A DNA stretch of 64,000 nucleotides, from NCBI GenBank assembly GCA_958510825.1, contig OY294050.1, forward strand, positions 9,587,340-9,651,339, given 5' to 3'. Made by a program: the position numbers and the translations under genes. Within the stretch, counting starts at the first letter, position 1, and every line of letters begins with the position of its first letter. This document shows positions 25,691 to 38,600 of this stretch, piece by piece. This stretch comes from Brachypterus glaber (Eukaryota; Arthropoda; Insecta; Coleoptera; Kateretidae). The notes under the pieces are model-generated. The model made no database searches. It saw only the letters and a program-made list of their open reading frames with translations, and was not told the origin of the DNA.

Positions 25691-25720
25691 TTCGATAGTG
25701 TTATTAATAACACTATCGAA
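25691..25720. repeat. 30-bp perfect palindrome
   Basis: TTCGATAGTGTTATT followed at once by its exact complement AATAACACTATCGAA, no loop. Confidence 0.95.
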
Positions 25721-27999
25721 AGCTAAATATTTAATAAATATTATTTATTGAATAAATCGTCAATAATAATACCATAACTACAATTAATCATAAAATGTAA
25801 AATGATAATTTAATAGCTTAAACGTTGACAAACGTTTCAAAATATAAAAAAACAAGCCGTAAAGGTATGTAATGCCTCGCATATCATAGTACACTCTTTC
25901 TGGATAGTATATTGTATTTACTCTCGATACATTTTTTTTTATTATTATGAATATTTCAATTAAAGTAGATACTGTTTTTTGAAAATTTTGAGCTTTGATA
26001 TTGGACTCTTCCTGCTATTTTTATTTTTATGTGGGGTCCCCTATAACATTTTTGTTTACGAATGTATTTGTTTTTTTAATTTTTATTAATCAAAGTAGTA
26101 TTTTTTTAAAATTGAAATTTATCACACTTTTCCTTCTATTTTTTTATATATATATTTTTTTAATTTGCGCTCCGTAAAGTTTTTTGATATTTAAAGGATT
26201 TTTGTAGTGGTCTTTCACTTAAAAAACTTCATTTTTACAGAAATTCTTCACCTAAAATAAGCAAAAAAGCATTCTTCACCGAAACACCTAAATTTAATAT
26301 TAAAGGAGTAATAGCCTTTTTGAAAAGTAGAAGTTTTGGTGGCACAAAATGTTACTTCCCCTTAATTTTTAACGGTTGCTTCTACAGTGTTACACTATAT
26401 GACATTTTTTATATATTTTTTCTCAAGGAAACTATATTTTTTACGAAAAATACAAAAAAATACACATAAAGAAGTTTGGGGAAAAAATGTGTTCATCCTT
26501 ACATATTTTGTCTGTCTAGGCATGCCTCTGGATAGATTCAAAAAAATAAATTAACAAAACAATTGCCCTTATTAATACTAGTATACATGTAAAACCCCGT
26601 CGCTCTAGCGACAATATTTAACTAAAAAAAAGTTGTATAAAACTCTTTCAGCTAAATCTATGAAGAGTTTAAAAACGAAGAGGAATTCAAGAAAACATTG
26701 TGTTTAGAAAGGATATCAATCATTGGCGGAATAAAAAATTAACCCGTAACTAAATAGAATATTTTCCTTCAACATTAAGTTATGCTTGTCAGTATGTCAT
26801 ATATCTATCAATCAAGCGTGTCGTAATATTCAGTAACGTAGATGTGGAGGATTTCAACATGATATGTTAGGTTGTTGTAATTATGTACCTAATTTTCTGG
26901 ACATAAAAAATCATTTTTAAAAAGACAATTTTTTCTCTGATTTTATTGGATAAGCAAATTATTAATAAAGCAGTTACAGATCTGTAAATTCAGATTTATG
27001 TCCGTTTTAATTTTGCAATTTGTGACCAAAAATAAAAAAAAAATTGTGACTATTTCACAAGTGAACATCACACTGATCATGTACACTACCTACCTAGTGA
27101 CATTTTCAACTTGTTAAAAAATTTATGGAATGGTTAATCTTTCATATAATTCAAGTGAATTATAAAATTCTGGCAAATCCAAAATAATTTTCTTTAAGGA
27201 AATTTTTCTCGTGCATTTAATTTACTTGAACAATTTCTAAGAAATATACGTCATGCTCATGCTAAAACATATTAATACTTTAACTTGCACTAAGAATAAT
27301 ATTGTTAAAAATATTCTGAAAGAACCAGAACCACATTTTATCCACTTACACCACTTGTACCCTAAAAGAGCTACGACCCATTAAAATTGTAGTTAATTGT
27401 AGAGAGACCAGATTTTTCATGTATGAATAAGGGCAATTAGTTTATCTTAATTTACTTTTTTTGAATCTATCCAGAGGCTTACCTAGACTGGCAAAATGCT
27501 AGCACATTTTTGCCCCAGACTTTTTTATGTATATTTTTTTAAATTTTTTATAAAAAATATGGATTACTTTCAATAGTAAAAAAACTTAAAAAATGTAACA
27601 GTTACATTGTAACACTATAGGATCAACCGTTTGGTTTTTAATGTTTTGTGATGTAGAATCATCCCCTTTTTTTTCCGCCAAAAGACTGCAAATATCTTGT
27701 ATGATAAAGAAAATCACGAATCTTGGTCCATGCTGAGGATTGAATGAATTGACCCTCCGGGCTTTGCTCGAACGCCCGACCGGCTCTATTGTAGTAGATG
27801 AAATAATTTAATTTTTAATATAATTCAATACTTAGTGCTGCCATCTACCTCTGAGATATTTTATTATATTTATCACCAATACCTCTTTATAGTTACCTTG
27901 GCATACATTAGATCGCATTAGATGATATTTAACAGGTATCTAGTACCACTAGAGAAAGATTGCTAGCTATATAATATAAAAGCTACTACCTAGAGATCG

Positions 28000-29111
28000 T
28001 TCCACTAACCACGGTAGTATAGGATTCATAAAAATGACAAAAACAACTGACAGTGCAAATGGCATGATAAAGAATGGTTTGGATTTTATAGCCAGCAGAT
28101 CCTTTTTGAGGGTTTTCATTGAAAATAACTTTAAAGAAGTCTCTTACCAACATATTTTAGATTTTTCTCGAGATTTTTCCCCTCAGGATTATACAAGAAG
28201 TCAACTCTATGAAAAACGGTATGCAAGCCCAGTAAAGTATCGTTTTGCAACTATACAATATACCTAATATGTATTACCTATACAGGGTGTCCCAGAATTT
28301 TTTCAAAATCTCTTAAGGGTGATCATATCTCCTTAAAATAATGCTATAAGTTCATATAAATTTTTTGGCTACGGCCCCCCTTCTAGTAGTAATATTTTGG
28401 CCTACTAATAAATACTGTAAAGTAAACAACTTACTGTAAGCACTTTATAGTTATTGTGCTTAAAATAAAAAAAAAGTTAAATTTTAAAACAAGTTTTATT
28501 AAAAAACTAATTACACATTTTTAATTTATATTTTATTTAACTATTATTGGAAGATTTGTTATAACCTTATATTAAAAGTGCAAAAATATTAATACTTAAT
28601 AATTAATTTAAGCTAGTAAGTACATAATATTACTTTCAATAAAAAATAACATGGTACATGATGAGATTCTAGAAAAATTAAGTTAGATTTAAATGATATC
28701 CTTTAACAAAATATTTACTAAGATCATCAGATCAAATTCAATTTTAACAGAAAACTTCTAAACAGAAAAAAAAATGTCTTAGATGGTCAAAAAATATACA
28801 AATTTGTTTTTGGTATTAAATTAATTTTTAGCGTGCTGTATACATATATTGAATAATGCGAAAAAAAAAAATAAAAAAATAATCCAAGATTATTTAAAGA
28901 AAGAATATCCTTCCACACAGAAAAAAAGAGAGAATTGACACGACAATGATAATAGCTATGTTGGAGAAAAACTAAAGAAGAAAAGAAGAGGTTGCTGAGG
29001 AGGATCCCAATATGACCTATAATATGACCTATTATAATAGGTCAGAAAAAGAAAAATAAAGGGAAGAAGCCGAAGGGTGCAGATGATAAAGGATAATTAA
29101 TACATAAGTAT
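28000..29111. other. No convincing gene downstream of the TOGARAM1-like gene
   Basis: A plus-strand open frame at 28034-28267 (77 codons, MTKTTDSANGMIKNGLDFIA..) has no recognised domain; a solitary TACAGGGTGTCCCAGAATTT end at 28281 follows. The rest is A/T-rich. Confidence 0.45.
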
Positions 29112-29117
29112 TTTATT
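29112..29117 (-). terminator. Polyadenylation signal AATAAA of the TOGARAM1-like gene
   Basis: AATAAA on the minus strand, about 310 nt after the stop codon. It is the nearest canonical signal I found downstream of the stop. The 3'UTR would then be about 330 nt. Confidence 0.5.
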
Positions 29118-29428
29118 GTAAAATGGGCATTTTTACATCTTAACTTTACTTTTCTAGGAGCTTCCATGTACAGACAAACAGAATGCTTAGGTATTAAAAA
29201 TAGGACTAGATAACAAATACATAGTAAAATTTAACACTAATTGGACGGAATACTAGTAGTAGTATTATTATTTATAATTGGACGGTACACTAATAGCTAG
29301 TAGCAGCTAGTCTTAATTATAATTTTACAACCTAGTCATAATTAACATTTTAATGATACTTAATAATTACTAAAAAGTAGTAACTATTTTAAATTTACAT
29401 CTTAAAGATAATACAGATTTAATTTTCA

Positions 29429-29612
29429 CTATGTATTAGGTTTAAGGGAGTTTAATGTTTTTGCTATATGTCTTAAAGTTTGAGCTGGTACTGCATCGAA
29501 CAAACATCTTTGGAAGTGATGGTGGCTGACCAAATTACTGAATGTAGTTTTTGCATGTCGTCTACAATCTAGGGATCCATCTGTCAAAGCATTGGCTAAT
29601 GCTAGCAGAATC
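29429..29612 (-). CDS. TOGARAM1: TOGARAM1-like exon 14 (end of C-terminal TOG, stop)
   Basis: 184 nt; acceptor TTTTTTCTAG, phase 2 in. It encodes RILLALANALTDGSLDCRRH, AKTTFSNLVSHHHFQRCLFD and AVPAQTLRHIAKTLNSLKPN T, then TAG. This equals the last helices of TOG3 (RLLPAA..F..DSS.ETR..G.KM...L..HP.F...L...VP in vertebrates). Translation stops about where TOG3 ends, so a fourth TOG would need a different last exon, and none is visible downstream. Confidence 0.92.
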
Positions 29613-32600
29613 CTAGAAAAAAAAAAGAAGCAGTGAATATATGTAATGCTACGCATTCCATTATACATATATTATTCAAAGTAAACCTGCCCTGTTAGAG
29701 TAAAGGGCAGTAAGTGACATTTCCAAACGAAATCTCAATTTTTTATTATTTTTTTAATTTTAAGCATTTGGGGGGAGCTAATTAGGCATTTATAAATGCC
29801 CTATAGGGGGACGTTTTACAAATATATTTTCTTCGAGAAAGAAATCTTGCACTGCTCTACTACATAATTTTTCTAGATCTATGAAAAAATCCTTACCAAA
29901 ATGACATAAAGTTGCAATTTAACGCTTATTTGCGATCAACAGTGGCTTTTGCATTGTTCCTTCAAAAGTTTTGACTCTTATTGAATCAAAACATTTCTGT
30001 ATTGAGAGCGTCCAATTGGTGGTTCCATCTAATGTTACACAAAAGTACCACATTTAATGAAGACATGCCTGTAATCTGATAAGAAAATCTGCCACAGTCA
30101 AATGTGATACTTTTCTGCAATATTAGATGGCAACCCCAATTTTAAGCTCTAAATACAGAAATGTTTTGATTCAATAAGAATCGCAAATAAGAGTGAAATA
30201 GCAGCTATATTTCATTTTGGTAGGGATTTTCTCATTGATTACGAAAAATTCTGTAGTAGAGCAGTGCAAAATTTCTTTATAGATTTATATGGTTTGCTGT
30301 CTATAAGGCACTAAACTCTATTTTAAATATGTTTTCAAAATAAATTTGATTGCCCAAAGTATTCAGGGGCTAATTTTTATTTGAGGGAGCTGACCATTAC
30401 CTATCTCTAGTCTCTTTGTTCATTTGAAAAACTTTTTCGGGACCCATTTTTTCAACGATATTATTTAATATCCTCGCAGAAGCCGCTCTGACGACTGCAT
30501 TCTGGTGGTTGGATCCTCTGTGCGTGATTACAGTGATAACTCGATTTAGGGGTAGATTTTCCGCCATCACGTCCAGCGCTGCGTTGGCATCGGCTCTTAT
30601 GAATTTATTCGTGTCGGCTGTTCTTTGGAGTAACGGGGTTGCTACTTCCTCGAATTCCTGGAATTTAAGATATTCTTATATAAAGTATAAATACTAGGCT
30701 TAATTATATTAAAACACGCTGCCTCTGAAATTGGAAAAAAAGGTGTAAAATTTGATGATGGATTCTGTTAGTGAAATACAGCAGAACCCCTTTCGAAGAT
30801 AATGTCACGGTGACATTGTAACTCGTTCTTCAGCTTCAGTTTTTTTTTGCTATTAGATCTTAATCCAAAAACTTTTTTATTTTTCAACCTACTCCAATAC
30901 TTATATTTGTTCGTGTTAGCTATTATTAATTGATCAATTTATTTATTTATTTATTTATTTATTTATGTATTATTTACTACATCGAGAGCCTCAAATAATA
31001 TTTTGGCTTGTGCTTGGGGCTCTCCATTAATTGTGTTACTAATTTTCCAAATGTGTTCGGTTTAAAATAATTAATTCCCGAGTTAATTCCCAAGGACTTG
31101 TCTGAGTTGAAGTTTTAGATATTTGAGGGGTTCAAAGCTAAAGTGGACCAAGTCCATAAAACTGTTATTCTAGATATTGACATTTAAACTTGTTTGTTTT
31201 TAATTAATGAACTAGTTTGTTCTTAATTAATGAACTAGTGCCATCTAGCGCCCAAAGATAGAGGTATGGACTTGGTTCGTTAGAGTACTAAACAATATGT
31301 GCTTTGAACTATCTCTTGAATCAATGCAGATCAAAAAATCGTCTTTATGGACTTGGTTTACTTTAGATCTAAACCCCTCATTTAGTTTATGTCTACTGTA
31401 AAGGGAATCATCTTCTTAAACTACTTACCATATCTAAGCCCTTTTTACAGTTGGTAAACAAACCAGCAGCTGCGTTGCAAGCAATTCTGGCAACCTGAGA
31501 TCGAAGATTCTTAATATGTTTGGCCAAAATTGCACATACTGGATGTAAATTACTTTCTATCAGATCTGGGTGATATTTTATTAAACGCACTAGTGCTTGA
31601 ATTCCTAAAAACAAAAAATTAATTTAACTTTTAAAACTTTAGTGTTCCTCGTATCTGTGGTAGTTTTCTTTAAAGTAGATGTTAATAAGAATGAGAAATG
31701 TTTTTATCGTAAAATGTTTCCTAAACCTTGTTTTATAGGCTTTATCTGTTTTGCCTTTGAAAGGTCTATGATGAAGCCCGATCTTATCTACTAATATAAT
31801 ATATTTAAAGTTATAATTAACAAATGGGCACTAACATATTTTGGCAAGTAGGGTAAAAAGTTTACAATGTTCCAAGATGTTTTCCTCTCGATTATTATAC
31901 CTAGGTAATTATTATCATATTTTTAAATATACCTATTTTTAATTCAACTAACATCATTACTTACCTTTTACAGTAACTTCCCATTCGCAACTTTCCATTT
32001 GCGCCATGGAATTTGCCAACGCCTCCCTTGGTTTGCTAAATGGTTTGTCTGCCCCCTGAATCTCATCATCTGCAACCATGGGCGTTCTCGGTGTTCTTGT
32101 GGATTTTCTATTTGTTGACCTGCTCCAGAAAAGTACAATGTATTTTTGGTAGTTTACAAGTGCACTAAAGTTTACAAGATTTTAATAAAAAAACAAAAAG
32201 GAACAAACATGAAATAATTTTCTTAAAAAAAAGAAATCTATTTTTCGGAAAAAACAGCCTTTCAAATCCGTAAAATACGGGATATAATTACACTATTTTT
32301 TGTGCCATTGATAAACAAAAAAATACAGTTTCTCACCACCAACTAGGTAAGTTGACATTACTTAATCAAAAAGTCGACAGTAATGGAAAGTTATTATTGC
32401 TATAGGTAAAGAAAATTTATTTCACAGCCTGAAAACATGATAAATAATGGTATGTTCTAAAGCTAGTAGTGAAAAAAAAATACATGCATGCTATTTTACA
32501 AAAAATATTCATTATTTTATTTTCCTTACTTACCTAGAGAATCTTTTGCTAAGTCTGTGTGTTTTCGATAGCCCCGGAGCTTCTGTAGGAGACACAGGGG

Positions 32601-35600
32601 TAACTGCAGAAGTCGACGGTATAGATAGTTCTGGTATGTGTTCCGGTGACTCCAGTGCTCCAGGCAATACTGTTTTAAGGGGGGTAATTGGGGTTTCGTC
32701 GAAGGGAATGGGATCGTCGTTGAGGGGTGGGGCAGAATTTATTGATTTACGAGCTAAAAAATAAAAAAAAGATTTAAAAGTAAAATCTAAAAAATAATGC
32801 CGAGTGAAGCCCAAAGATCACTCTTAGTCCTTATAGCGGGCGTTTTTAGGCTTTTGGAAAATATATTTGGGAAAGGGAAATCTTCTATTCCTGGGTGACA
32901 CGGCCAAAAAAATAGATTGTTTTACTCACCATTATGATGATGAATTTCTGGCAAAAACGTTTGCAAATCTACAACCGATTTACTTTTTTTCCTCAAATCT
33001 AATCTAGAAGAACTTCTCTCTGTCAAATCTAGATCTAGATGAATAGGAGTATTTCTTCTACTATTTATTCTCAAATCTTCTTCTAATTTGGATTCTATCT
33101 GTTCGCCGAGCACGTGTTCTTTTTGATCCATCTCTCCACTACTTCCTTGAGAACTAACTGACGATGATCTCTGCAAAAAATAATATGATAACCCTACCAC
33201 GCTGACCTTGAACATAAATCAAGTTTAGGTTACTTGCCAAAGCAAACCATGTGTTAATCCTGTAAGTAGGAGGTCTAAACATTATAAAGCCATCAACAGG
33301 AAAATCTGAGGTGCTTGGTTTCGGAAGATAATTCACTTCATAAATCAGAAATGACCATAGAGCACTTAATAAAACATTATTTAATGATAAAACAACAAAA
33401 TGGAAATCAATAGACGACTATTTCTGTAAATGGATTTAAATTCTCTGATTAACATTATTATAGAATAAGCTGAAACAGTGTAAAATGAAGAACTATTGTC
33501 ATTTTTGAGCAATAAAGTCCATGATCTTGTGAAACCGAGCACCTCAAATTTTACTGTTAATGGTTTTACAATGTAGAGACATCCCACTAACAGTATTAAC
33601 TCTTGGTTTGTGTTGGCAAGTCTCTTAAACTTAATTTAGGATTAGAGTGCTAGGGAAATGGCACAATGAAAACACGACATCAACTATGTAAACACGGCGA
33701 GCCGCGGCAGTGACCTAGCTTGGGATTATGTACCTACAGGCGACATTCAAATCGGCGTTGCTAATTAAAACGCTAAGTATTCAGTAGTAAGAAACTGGCC
33801 GTACCGCGGCTGCCGCCATCGCTTGCTAACACAGAATGCCGATTTTCGCTAGCCGTATCGACACGAATAAATGCATCTCTGAAAATACTGCCAACAACCG
33901 CAGAATTTGTCAAACTGAATGTGGGGGAATATAGACTGTTGACTTAGAAAAATACTATACACTACATGTAGTGCATAGTATACTGTATACAGTATACAGT
34001 TAATAAAAAAAATGGAAAAGTAGGGTTAGCTAAAATTTTCATGTCTTCCACACAATTAAGTTGAGGAATGTGGATTATTTAACCCTTTCGAGGATTAAGA
34101 ATTATATACCGGGTGCCACAAAATAGTGGTACGTCTATAACTTTTTTGTTTATTAAGTCCAAACCAAAATGAAATTTGGAGAATGTAAATAATTAAATAA
34201 AATGCATTTTTTGACGTTTTAAAACAAATTATGTCACTTTCGGTTTTGCCGGAAATGACCCTAACTTTTGATTTTTAAATGAAACACCCTGTATATTTTT
34301 ACATATTTTGATTCAGAATTAAATTGTGAGTACAACAATGTATCATTTGTCAATTGTTGACAAAACATGTCATTTTCTAATTGCTGGTACACATGCGTAA
34401 CGTTAGTCTCGAAAGGGTTAAATATCCTAATATATAGGGTATCATCAGACATTTTTACAATTTTGGCGAAGGCGCGAGCATTATAATTTTTATAAAGTTC
34501 TGATAAAGTTCTGATAGCATGTTAGAATTTTTTTTATAATTTATGTATGTACTATTCTAAATATATTTATTTAAATCTAGATTAAAATCTGTAATAAATA
34601 TAACAAACATTTTTATGCAGGAAAAAAGAAATAAAAATACCTGTTTATGAACAATAAAGCTTATCAAGCGAGAAATTTACCTTCGACTTTTATATACAGG
34701 GTTATTCAGAAACAAGTTCGAGAAATTTAAGAGATTATTCTACGTCAAAAAATATGAAAAACCGTTCCTATAAAGGTTGGTCTGGAAATGAGTCCTAAGG
34801 GAGCTACGGCTCTTTAAAATTGTAATAAAAATAAGGTTTTTAATTAATAACTCTTATACCCTTTAAGATAGAGCGACGAGCTTTTGCATGTATACTAGTA
34901 TTAATAAGGGAAATAGGTTTATGTTAATTTATTTTTTTGAATTTATACAGAGGCGTGCCTAGACGGACAAAAATGTGACGCTTAACACATTTTTGCCCCA
35001 AACTTTCTTATGTGTATTTTTGTTGGATTTTTTTTTGTAATAAATATAGATTCCTTCAGTAAAAATACATAAAAAATGTCATGAGGTGTAACACTGTAGG
35101 AGCAACCGTTTTCAAAAAAAAATGCATTTAAGAGGAACTAACATTTTGTACCACTAAAAATGTTACTTTTTAAAAGGCTATAACTTCTTTAATATTAAAT
35201 TTAGGTGTTTTGGTGAAGAATACTTTTTTGCTTAGTTTTAAGTAAAGAATCGCTGTGCTGAATTAAAATTTTATTGATGTTTCTTTTGTTCCCCATTCAA
35301 TATGTCCAAGTTCGAAGTGCCCCAGCTCCCTTAGGGCTCATTTCCGGACCAACCTTTATAGGAACATTTTTCATATTTTTTAACCTCTTAAATTTCTCGA
35401 ACTTATTTCTGAATAACCCTGTATACTTTTTCTACGGTAAAATATAAAACCTTTGATGTCTAGCTGTTCTAATTTTCTGGAAGGATACTGAAAAACTAAA
35501 TCTAATAGCTCCAAATGCTTACAGACAAAAAATACTGCTGCCAACAAAATAATACTTTCCCCTATAGGCCCAGGTTCAATAAAATCAAAAACCAAAAAAA

Positions 35601-38600
35601 AATTGGTTTGGATAATCAACCGATGGTCCAAATTTGAAGTATTTAGCCCGAAGCGTTCTTGAGTTATCGTGGTCATAAATTTCCCGGACCCACAGACCGA
35701 CAGACAGACCGACAGACAGTTTTGTTTTGACGGAAACATATTTTTTGGATATAAAACGTTCAGAAATGTAAAAAAAGCAATACAAATTTTTAGATTTTTT
35801 TTACTAACGCAAGAAAGTAAAATACTTAAAAATCAACTCACCTGAATAGAACTGTCACCTATAAACAATTGATGCCGACTGTCACTCGAATAACTGTCAA
35901 CGCAATCCTGATTTCGATCATGAGAAGTGTCTCTTTGAATTTCCTCCGCGTCTAGTTTGACAAATGCTTGTTGGGACTCTGGGGGAGGAGTAAAATACCC
36001 AGACGACTCCGATCCTGATGATCTTGGGGAAACTAATTCGGGGTGGCCTCCAATTGGCTGTGGTGTAACCCTACATTCCATAGGACTCTCCCTGAGACTA
36101 CTTATAATAGTCCTGAAAAATAAAACACTAGTTGTTTAAACGCTGAACCAAAAATGCAATAAAAATTAGCTGCATAATAGCTGCATAATATTAAGCCGAT
36201 GAACCCTGGTAATTGTTATAAAGAAACTTTTTATATTTTGGCTTAAACTTTTTATCTGCATTTAAAATTTAAAAAAAATCATTATTAATAAATTCCTTTA
36301 AATTAATGGGTGACTACATAAAAAAATATATTAAAAAAGCTCCTATAAACTGGTCCAAAGTCAAAAAATCGGTTTTTATTTAACTCTTTGAGTTACATCA
36401 ACGAGGTTTTGCATATGATCTAACCTTAATAAGGCCTAACATTCTATGTTAATCTCGTGTAGATAGTTTAACCGTCCTAAATAGTATACGTATAAACAGA
36501 CAAACGGACAGACAGACTTCAATTAATTATCACCCACTTTTTTCTTTCTAGCCTATTTAAATAATAATAAATAGGATATATATTTTTTTCTATTAAAAAT
36601 TTGTCTACTTTTTTAAATTAAAAATTACTATTAATATACATATGCATATTTTATAGATTTTTCGTGGGTTAAAGCCAAAACAATAAAAAAATGTACATTA
36701 TTTCTTTTATTCTTTGTCCCGAAACCATGTCAGGTTTCTTGGTCTCGGGACTTGCATGCCTTAAATGTAGCCTCCTGTAATAAAATAAATATAGCGCAGA
36801 GCTTGCACTGCAGTAATTAGTAAAATGATAAATGCAATTCCCATTTCGTTTAAGGAAAATGATAATGGCGCTTCTAACTAGGTTTATTGACCAAGAATAT
36901 CCCAAAATACCCAACATAGCGTGCTATGAACGCTTTCATTTTGTTAAAAGCTATTGAATATTTTAAACAACGTAAGTATAGTACTATACCGCCTATAATG
37001 GATGTATTATACATGTATAACAATCTTGTGGTTGCCTAGGTTAACCACATCGGATATTTCCCTATAGAATTTTAGAATCTATAGAATAAAAACAATGTAT
37101 AGTTGTATATTACAACTTGTAATTGTCATTTTACCCTACTATGGTAAGGTACCTAAAGTAAAACACGGTAAAATCTTTCTTATTTATCGATTTTTACCAA
37201 AAAATATATCATTTAGAACAATTTTATAAAAAAAAAGAAATCCCGATACACAATAAAAAAATACTTTGGTTAACCGGTTACCGCTTTTAGGAGCATGCCT
37301 TCAAATCCCTGTATAACTAGTTTAGTTAGGGTAGGTGGTAGGTGGTTAATATCTGTCTCAATAAATCTACCTTACTATAATTTAGTTGCTTTAACCTAAT
37401 AGATTATTTTTCTGTATACGGCAACCAAATATTTCTGATTAAACCAACAATATTTTAATATTTATCTGTTTAAAGAAACTTGATTATTTTTTTCCGTGTC
37501 CGTTAATTATGTATAAAAGTAAACAATTTATGCATATCAAATAAAGGCGACATCTTTAAAGGGCGTCACGCAAGCTAAGTTTGGCTGAATTTCCAAATTT
37601 AATTTTAATACTTAATCCTCCGTTAACTAGGTAAGGGTATGACAAACCCCAATGAGTTTATTTTAAACAAAAAACATATTTGGTCTAATTCCATGGACGC
37701 GTCCCCTCGTCTATCTTCGTAAAACACTTCAAATGCCCATTCCGTATATTAAGCTCAGTTGTGAGAAAAACCGTTGCGAAATAGGAGTGAGTAAAAGTGA
37801 GTGAAAGTTTGTGGTTAATGGCGTCCCAAATTTATTGTAACATTTTACAAATTTTTAAGTTAAAATATGCTAGATATTGCTTATAATTTATTACCAAGTT
37901 ACTTTTTTGTGCATATTTTGCTGGCTGAAACTTATTTCAGCTAGAACAATATTTGTTGCTGGCTGACTAACATCATCTATTCATTTCGGGGTAAATCCAG
38001 CAAAGGGAGGCTTATTGATATATTATGTTTTATAGCTATATTATGGGATTTTTATAGCCATATTATGGGAGTCTTATGAGACTAACGACCCGAAAGCTCT
38101 TTAAGGCTAATGCAGACATTTCGCATTTGCTGGAACCTTCCAAGGGCTTTAATATGGGGCATCACATGGAACTTATTGTAGGAGCTCCCTGGAAAATCCC
38201 TGGGAGTAACTTTTTTAACTAAGACGTTTGTATGGATTACTTGAAACCTTTATGTTATGTCAAAGCTGCTTTTTTCGCAATTTGAATGTTTGCAATTTGT
38301 AGTTTGAAGTTGCATTTTTTGGTAACGTTTTTAATAAAGTTTCACAGAAAATTCAAAAAATGAGTTTTTCATTTTTCTATAATTATCTAAGTGAAGTTTA
38401 TTACATACTTAATTATCATACAAACATTTTTATTGAAATAAATGGTGTTTGTTATTTTTTCTGTGTATTTTATATTGGGGTTTGATAAACCCCACGTGGT
38501 TAATAAAACTATTTTTTTTCTACCTGGTTAACGGAGGGTTAAATAAAATAAACTTTATTATTTGACTTTGTTTCCACGCGTTATTAGAATCCATACAAAT

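Larger units (their letters stand above)
24937..27999. other. No gene; decayed inverted repeats
   Basis: Sequence near 26.50-26.60 kb (GTCTAGGCATGCCTCTGGAT, CCTTATTAATACTAGTATAC) is inverted near 27.42-27.50 kb (ATCCAGAGGCTTACCTAGAC). These belong to the internal part of the CAGGGTG family. The plus-strand frame at 25995-26177 is Phe/Leu-rich poly-T translation. Confidence 0.55.

Noticed and set aside
28034..28267. 77-codon plus-strand ORF as a real gene
   Set aside because: No recognised domain, no partner exons, next to a solitary repeat end; kept only as a note.
32447..32764. Plus-strand frame over exon 10
   Set aside because: Antisense of the Pro/Thr-rich linker exon.
35380..35785. Frames with LSVGLSVGLWV
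   Set aside because: They translate the CAGACAGACCGACAGACA repeat and the end of a CAGGGTG element.
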